NCBI RefSeq assembly: GCF_001517105.1
Contig: NZ_LPVF01000011.1
Coordinates: 62,001 to 126,000 of the forward strand
Direction of reading: 5' to 3'
From: Bacillus halotolerans
GTDB lineage: Bacteria > Bacillota > Bacilli > Bacillales > Bacillaceae
Length of the DNA: 64,000 bases
Below are positions 58,891 to 64,000 of this stretch, one piece after another. How positions within the stretch are numbered: position 1 is the first letter of the stretch; each line of letters opens with the position of its first letter. The notes under the pieces are model-generated. The model saw nothing but the letters and a program-made list of their open reading frames with translations. It had not been told where the DNA came from and ran no database searches. The position numbers and the translations under genes were made by a program.

Positions 58891-61464
58891 ATGAAAAAGA
58901 TCAAATGGCTATCAGAACAGCCTAAGCTGACAAGCGGCGTAACGTGGGGTGTGCCTTGGAAAAGAGGTGAATTGAAAAAGGGAGACTGTCTGGCGCTTGT
59001 AAATGCAAAGGGTGAAAGCCGCTATGTGCAAAGCGATCCGTCGGCCTATTGGCCGGACGGGAGCATCAAATGGACGAAGCACGCGGCTGTGTTCAGTGAG
59101 CAAACCGATACAAGCTTTACCCTTCAAAGAGATGAAAACCAGCTACCAGCGAAAAAGCTCATGATCCACGAGTCAAAGGGTGCAATTCAAGTGGATACCG
59201 GGGCGCTTGTTTGCACTGTGAATAAAACAGGTTCCGACATCATCCAATCGCTGGTGATTAACGGAAAGCCGATCGCCGCAGGCGGGCGGCTGATCGCAAT
59301 AAAGGAAACGAGAAAGGAGATGGCGGCGGAAAAGGTTTTCTCACATGAAACATCGGTCAGTCTCACAAAACGTGCGGTCATTGAACAGAGAGGTCCTGTA
59401 AAAGCAGTCATCAAGATTGAGGGGGTTCATGTACTCCAAAAGACAAATGAAGAATGGCTGCCCTTCATTATCAGATTGACGTTTTATGCCGGGCTTTCAG
59501 AGATGAATATCATGCACACTCAGCTCATCGACAGAAATTTCAAACGAGAGTTCATCAAAGGGCTTGGCATGCAGTTTGACCTCTTTTTACAGGGAGAGCC
59601 GTACAACCGCCATTTCCGTTTTGCGGGGGACAAAGGCGTTTATAAGGAACCCGCCCAGCTGTTTGGCACCCGCAAATGGAATGAACGGCATCCACTTTAT
59701 CAGCGGCACATCAACGGCGAACCGATTTCTCCAAGTGAAGAGCACAAGGATTGGTTCGCACACGGCGTACAGAACGCAGTTTGGAATGATGTGAAAATCG
59801 TTCAGGACTCCAGCGATCATTACCGACTGGCAAAACGGACCGGCAAGGAATATTCGTGGGTTGATATGCTGCATGGTACGCGGGCGAAGGGGCTTTGCTA
59901 TGCGGGCGGCGAAAATGGAGGCTTAGCGCTCGGCCTGCGGTATTTTTTTGAAAAATATCCGTCGTCACTTGAGATAACAGGTCTTGCCGGTGATCAGCCG
60001 AACTTGACCGTCTGGCTCTGGCCGCCAGACGCGGAAGCAATGGATTTCAGGCATTATACAGGGGACACCCATGTCGTCAGCGCGTACGAAGGGTTTGATG
60101 AGATGCGCTCTGATCCGACAGGCATTGCCAACACAAACGACATCAGCCTGTCATGCTTTTCTCAGATGCCGTCTGATGACGTGCTGAATGCGTTAGCGGA
60201 CAAATGGCAGGCGCCGCCATTGCTTATTTGTGAGCCGGACGTTTATTACGAGTCAAAAGCGCTTGGCGTTTGGAGTGTAATCGATACGGCCGATCCGGTC
60301 AAAAAAGAGCTGGAAGAACAGCTGGACGCCGCCTTCTCGTTTTATCAAAAAGAAGTGGAGCAGCGCAGATGGTACGGGTTCTGGAACTATGGAGACGTCA
60401 TGCATACGTATGACCCGGTCCGGCATATGTGGCGGTATGATCTCGGCGGGTACGCGTGGCAAAATAATGAGCTCGTTCCGACCTTGTGGCTGTGGCAGGC
60501 GTTTTTCCGCTCCGGCAGAGAAGATCTGTTCCGAATGGCAGAAGCAATGACCCGCCATACAAGTGAAACCGACTGTTTTCATCTCGGAGAATATGCGGGG
60601 CTTGGCTCCCGGCATAACGTGGTGCACTGGGGATGCGGCTGCAAGGAAGCGAGAATCAGCATGGCCGGCCTTTATAAATTCTATTATTATCTGACGGGCG
60701 ATGAGCGCACGGGAGATCTTTTGACGGAAGTGAAGGACGCCGATGCCGCCCTAGTGAACACCGATCCGATGCGTGCTTTCTACGAGAAAGGAGAGCACCC
60801 GACTCACGTCAGAACGGGGCCGGACTGGGCGGCGTTTTGCTCGAACTGGCTGGCGGAATGGGAGCGGACTGAGAATCCTGAATATCTCAGGAAAATCCAA
60901 ACTGGCATCAGCTGCCTGAAACCCCTGCCCCTTCGCTTATTATCAGGTCCGACGTTTGAATATGATCCGGCGACATCTATGCTTCATCACATGGGAGACG
61001 GCATCGCGGGCGGCTATCATATGATCATTGCGTTTGGCGCGCCGCAAGTGTGGATGGAGCTGGCTGAGCTTCTCGATGACCGTGAATGGGAGGAAATGCT
61101 GAGTGAATTCGGCGAGTTTTACACATTCAGTGATGAAGAAAAACGCAAAAAAAGCGGAGGTGCGCTCCATGACGGGCATTTTCACTGGCCGATGTTTGCG
61201 GCTGGTATGACAGCCTATGCTGCGAGAAAAAAACAAGACCATAACCTCGCCGAAAAAGCGTGGAATCTTTTGCTCGACCATAAACTGAGCCATACGCCGC
61301 TTCCGATCAAACCCGCGCAAATTGAGACGTGGACTCAGCTTGAAGAGCTTCCGTGGGTAACGACAAACACTGTCTCTCAATGGTGTTTAAATGTCATTGC
61401 GGCACTTGAATTAATTGGTGAATACCTCCCCGCAAAAAAGGATACATCCGGCAAAAAAGGATAA
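58891..61464 (+). CDS. yetA: YetA, putative exo-rhamnogalacturonan lyase (PcRGLX/YetA family)
   Basis: The 857-residue protein belongs to the PcRGLX/YetA family, which contains a fungal exo-rhamnogalacturonan lyase (PL26). An N-terminal RIFT-like domain is followed by a beta-rich middle and an (alpha/alpha) barrel (about residues 480-820, with WYGFWNYGDVMHTYDPVRHMW and FHLGEYAGLGSRHNVVHWGCGCKEA). It has no signal peptide. The family link and the locus suggest a further step in RG-I breakdown, but the activity of the Bacillus protein is inferred. The ATG at 58891 follows GGAAGGAGAG; it lies just after the yesZ terminator, so some readthrough is needed or a promoter is hidden. Confidence 0.9.
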   Translation: MKKIKWLSEQPKLTSGVTWGVPWKRGELKKGDCLALVNAKGESRYVQSDPSAYWPDGSIKWTKHAAVFSEQTDTSFTLQRDENQLPAKKLMIHESKGAIQVDTGALVCTVNKTGSDIIQSLVINGKPIAAGGRLIAIKETRKEMAAEKVFSHETSVSLTKRAVIEQRGPVKAVIKIEGVHVLQKTNEEWLPFIIRLTFYAGLSEMNIMHTQLIDRNFKREFIKGLGMQFDLFLQGEPYNRHFRFAGDKGVYKEPAQLFGTRKWNERHPLYQRHINGEPISPSEEHKDWFAHGVQNAVWNDVKIVQDSSDHYRLAKRTGKEYSWVDMLHGTRAKGLCYAGGENGGLALGLRYFFEKYPSSLEITGLAGDQPNLTVWLWPPDAEAMDFRHYTGDTHVVSAYEGFDEMRSDPTGIANTNDISLSCFSQMPSDDVLNALADKWQAPPLLICEPDVYYESKALGVWSVIDTADPVKKELEEQLDAAFSFYQKEVEQRRWYGFWNYGDVMHTYDPVRHMWRYDLGGYAWQNNELVPTLWLWQAFFRSGREDLFRMAEAMTRHTSETDCFHLGEYAGLGSRHNVVHWGCGCKEARISMAGLYKFYYYLTGDERTGDLLTEVKDADAALVNTDPMRAFYEKGEHPTHVRTGPDWAAFCSNWLAEWERTENPEYLRKIQTGISCLKPLPLRLLSGPTFEYDPATSMLHHMGDGIAGGYHMIIAFGAPQVWMELAELLDDREWEEMLSEFGEFYTFSDEEKRKKSGGALHDGHFHWPMFAAGMTAYAARKKQDHNLAEKAWNLLLDHKLSHTPLPIKPAQIETWTQLEELPWVTTNTVSQWCLNVIAALELIGEYLPAKKDTSGKKG

Positions 61465-61518
61465 CTGCCGTCAATTCATAGGAGAAATGATGCAAAAAAT
61501 GAAGATTGCAAGAATTTA

Positions 61519-61532
61519 TGTAAGCGCTTTAT
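61519..61532 (+). promoter_or_regulatory. cre-like operator upstream of lplA
   Basis: TGTAAGCGCTTTAT shares the core TGTAAGCGCTT with the yesW operator but deviates in the last three bases. It lies between yetA and lplA, 55 bases before the lplA start, and suggests a separate, catabolite-controlled transcription unit for lpl genes. Confidence 0.6.
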
Positions 61533-61586
61533 ATTAGGGGTGGCAAAGGAGAAATGAAAAAGGAGAAAAAGGGGGACTTACGCATC

Positions 61587-63095
61587 ATGAAAAAAAGAAT
61601 ACGAAAAAGATGGATTGCTTTACCGCTCGCTGCCATGATGATAGCCGGGTGCAGCAATTCAGAAACATCCAATTCAGCGAGCGATTCAAAAAACACGATT
61701 AACATCATGGCGCCGCTGCTGTCACCGGAAAGCCCGAGTGATAAAAGCCCATCATTAAAAGCGTTAGAGAAATACACAGGCAAAGATATTAAGGTCACAT
61801 GGGTGCCTGATTCATCCTACAACGATAAATTTAACATCGTCATGGCCTCTGGAGAGATGCCGCATGCGATTGTGATTAAAGATAAGTCAGCCGGCTTTAT
61901 TAAGTCTGTCAAAGCGGGCGCTTTTTGGGAGCTGTCTCCTTATTTAAAAGACTACAAGAATATAAGCCAGGCTGATGAAAAGATACTCAAGAACAGCTCG
62001 GTAAATGGCGAGGTGTACGGGGTCTACAGATCGAGAGACTTGATCAGAGCCTGTATGATCATCAGAACCGACTGGCTCAAAAACGTCGGGCTCGATATGC
62101 CGGAAACGCTTGATGATTTTTATGAAGTGCTGAAAGCCTTTAAGGAAAAAGATCCTGACGGAAATGGCAAGGACGATACGTACGGCATGGTCGTGCCGAA
62201 ATGGATGGGGCTTGGAAACGGAAGCCCGTGGGATGTTCTGCAAATCTGGTTCGGCGCCCCGAATCGCTACGGCGTTGAAAACGGAAAGCTGGTGCCTGAT
62301 TTTACAACGAAGGAATATATGGAGGCGCTCACCTTCTTTAAGAAGCTGTATGATGAAGGCTTGATCAACAAGGATTTCGCTGTTATGGATTCGGCGAAGT
62401 GGAATGACCCGGTTGTAAAAGGAAAAGCGGGTGTCATCGTTGATACAGGCTCCAGAGCGTCGCAAATTCAAAGCGCCATGGAAGAAGCAGATGAGTCGAA
62501 CAAGGATATCATTGATATCGTCGGCACAGTAGAAGGACCAAAAGGCAAGCGCACTTTCCCGACATCAGGATATTCAGGCATGATCGCGATACCAAAATCA
62601 AGCGTGAAAACGGAAAAAGAGCTGAAAGAGGTGCTGTCCTTCCTCGATAAGCTGAACGATAAGGAGGCGCAGATTCTGACCAACAACGGAGTCGAGGGCC
62701 GTAATTATGAGCTGAAGGACGGCGTATTCACCTCTCTTGAAAAAAACAACAAATCCCTTCTGTATGAGCATGAAGGCTTGGCTCAGTTCAGCATGTCCAT
62801 CCCGAAAAGCGAGTACTACATCGAAGATCAGAAAACAAAGCTCTTCCAGCATCGCAAGGACATCATCACTGAAGGAGAAAAAATAGCCGTCTTTAACCCG
62901 GCTGAGTCGCTTGTATCCGATGTATATACCCAAAAAGGAGCCCAGCTGGACAACATCATTCTCGATGCAAGAACACAATTTATTATCGGAGAAATCGATG
63001 AAAAAGGCTTCAAGGATGCGGTGAAGCTTTGGGAAAACAGCGGCGGCAATGAACTGATGAAGGACTTAAACAAATTGTATCAATCGTCAAAATAA
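61587..63095 (+). CDS. lplA: LplA, solute-binding lipoprotein of the Lpl ABC importer
   Basis: The 502-residue binding lipoprotein has a positive start (MKKRIRKRW), a lipobox IAGC and then a Ser/Asn linker and the large family-1 binding fold (TINIMAPLLSPESPSDKSP; later DPDGNGKDDTYGMVVP). It is a paralogue type used for complex oligosaccharides, here probably RG-I or galacturonide fragments. The ATG at 61587 gives the exact known length; the one at 61554 would place 11 charged residues before the signal and lies only two bases from AAAGGAG. The lplB gene follows. Confidence 0.94.
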   Translation: MKKRIRKRWIALPLAAMMIAGCSNSETSNSASDSKNTINIMAPLLSPESPSDKSPSLKALEKYTGKDIKVTWVPDSSYNDKFNIVMASGEMPHAIVIKDKSAGFIKSVKAGAFWELSPYLKDYKNISQADEKILKNSSVNGEVYGVYRSRDLIRACMIIRTDWLKNVGLDMPETLDDFYEVLKAFKEKDPDGNGKDDTYGMVVPKWMGLGNGSPWDVLQIWFGAPNRYGVENGKLVPDFTTKEYMEALTFFKKLYDEGLINKDFAVMDSAKWNDPVVKGKAGVIVDTGSRASQIQSAMEEADESNKDIIDIVGTVEGPKGKRTFPTSGYSGMIAIPKSSVKTEKELKEVLSFLDKLNDKEAQILTNNGVEGRNYELKDGVFTSLEKNNKSLLYEHEGLAQFSMSIPKSEYYIEDQKTKLFQHRKDIITEGEKIAVFNPAESLVSDVYTQKGAQLDNIILDARTQFIIGEIDEKGFKDAVKLWENSGGNELMKDLNKLYQSSK

Positions 63096-63100
63096 ACCGA

Positions 63101-63124
63101 TGCGCCTGCCGTTCAGCGGGCGCA
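63101..63124 (+). other. Intergenic hairpin between lplA and lplB
   Basis: TGCGCCTGC and GCGGGCGCA pair (one G-U pair) around CGTTCA with no T run. Such a stem after a binding-protein gene usually protects the upstream mRNA, so LplA would be made in excess over the permeases. Confidence 0.6.
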
Positions 63125-63149
63125 CCAGTATCACGAAAGGAGAACAGAT

Positions 63150-64000
63150 ATGGAAACGGTGCCGAAGAAGGGAAACGCACCAGTTCTCGCTGCTGGAAAA
63201 GGCATCAGCTGGATGGCTGCACTCAAAAGAGACAAGTGGCTTTATGTTCTTCTTATTCCCGGTCTGCTTTATTTTCTGATTTTCAAATACCTGCCGATGT
63301 GGGGCGTGCTTATCGCGTTTAAGGATTATTCGCCATATCTCGGCTTCTGGAAAAGCGAATGGGTCGGTCTTGATTATTTTAAAGATTTTTTTATGAATCC
63401 GGATTTTTTCCGGCTGCTGCGCAACACGCTCATGCTGGCAAGCCTTGATCTGCTGTTTGCCTTTCCCGCGCCGCTCATTTTGGCTTTGCTGTTGAATGAG
63501 CTGAGGAAGGCTGTGTATAAAAGGTGCATTCAGACCCTTATTTATGTGCCCCATTTTGTCTCATGGACAATCGTGGTCAGCATCACCTTTGTTTTCTTTA
63601 CAGTCGATACAGGCGTCATCAACAAAATGGTCATGAGCCTGACAGGGAATCAGATTTCTTTCTTATCAGACGCTGACTGGTTCCGGCCGATGATTGTCAT
63701 GCAAAGCATCTGGAAGGAGACAGGCTGGGGAACGATTTTATTTCTCGCCGCTTTGGCAACGGTGGATCAGGAGCAATATGAGGCGGCGATTATGGATGGG
63801 GCCGGCCGGTTTAGGCGGATGTGGCATATTACGCTTCCGGCAATCAGAAGCACCATCATTGTTCTTTTGATTTTAAGGATCGGAAGCTTTTTAAATATCG
63901 GTTTTGAACAGGTGTATTTGATGACAAACTCGCTTAACCGCAGCGTGGCTGACATCTTCGACACGTACGTTTACATGATGGGGATTACCCAAGGCGCGTA
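63150..64000 (+). CDS. lplB: LplB, ABC importer permease (3' end outside window)
   Basis: The first 283 codons of the permease are present, out of about 318 in B. subtilis; the frame is open at the window end. After a 30-residue cytosolic start come the membrane helices (LYVLLIPGLLYFLIFKYLPMW first) and the EAA loop EAAIMDGAGRFRRMWHITLP at about residues 212-231. The ATG at 63150 follows AAAGGAGAAC. It would pair with LplC, beyond the edge. As with YesOPQ, a shared ATPase is expected. Confidence 0.93.
   Translation, partial: METVPKKGNAPVLAAGKGISWMAALKRDKWLYVLLIPGLLYFLIFKYLPMWGVLIAFKDYSPYLGFWKSEWVGLDYFKDFFMNPDFFRLLRNTLMLASLDLLFAFPAPLILALLLNELRKAVYKRCIQTLIYVPHFVSWTIVVSITFVFFTVDTGVINKMVMSLTGNQISFLSDADWFRPMIVMQSIWKETGWGTILFLAALATVDQEQYEAAIMDGAGRFRRMWHITLPAIRSTIIVLLILRIGSFLNIGFEQVYLMTNSLNRSVADIFDTYVYMMGITQGA

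Overview
The window is chromosomal DNA of a Bacillus subtilis-group organism. I base this on many proteins I recognise (PcrB, PcrA, LigA, OpuE, GatCAB, SwrC, DgkB, RlmCD, RapH/PhrH, CotJABC, the Yes and Lpl proteins) and on their order, which follows the pcrA to lpl part of B. subtilis 168. It is not strain 168: the accessory block after rlmCD is different, yeeF is broken, and an aldo-keto reductase gene sits between yesX and yesY. No rRNA, tRNA, CRISPR array, intact transposase or integrase was seen.

Region 1 (1-21.8 kb) is conserved backbone. It runs from the truncated yerD through pcrB-pcrA-ligA-yerH (lipid synthesis, repair helicase, DNA ligase, lipoprotein), yerI, the convergent sapB and opuE, the gatCAB operon for Gln-tRNA formation, the divergent yerO/swrC repressor-exporter pair, dgkB and rlmCD.

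Region 2 (21.8-32.9 kb) is accessory. A perfect 56-base palindrome follows rlmCD. Next comes a very AT-rich operon: a small secreted peptide, three membrane proteins, an ABC ATPase and an exported protein, which looks like a peptide export or self-immunity system. The operon abuts a truncated and frameshifted LXG toxin gene (yeeF) that has lost its toxic tip. After that come a two-gene cassette with a PD-(D/E)XK nuclease-like protein, two exported proteins of unknown function, and the rapH-phrH signalling pair.

Region 3 (33-38.8 kb) holds yeeI, the spore coat gene yeeK with a His/Gly/Tyr repeat, the yezE-yesE-yesF operon under an autoregulatory TetR operator, a decayed second TetR gene beside a copy of that operator, the cotJABC spore coat operon and yesJK.

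Region 4 (39.2-64 kb) is the large rhamnogalacturonan-I utilisation locus. It contains yesL, the two-component system yesMN, the ABC importer yesOPQ, the unsaturated-glycoside hydrolase yesR, the membrane AraC regulator yesS, the esterases rhgT and yesY, yesU, yesV, the lyases yesW (secreted) and yesX (cytosolic), an added aldo-keto reductase, the beta-galactosidase yesZ, the putative exo-lyase yetA, and the start of a second importer, lplA-lplB (cut by the window end). YesW would cut pectin outside the cell, the importers bring in oligosaccharides, and YesX, YesR, RhgT, YesY, YesZ and YetA would finish them inside. Catabolite-responsive (cre-like) operators precede yesL, yesO, yesW and lplA.
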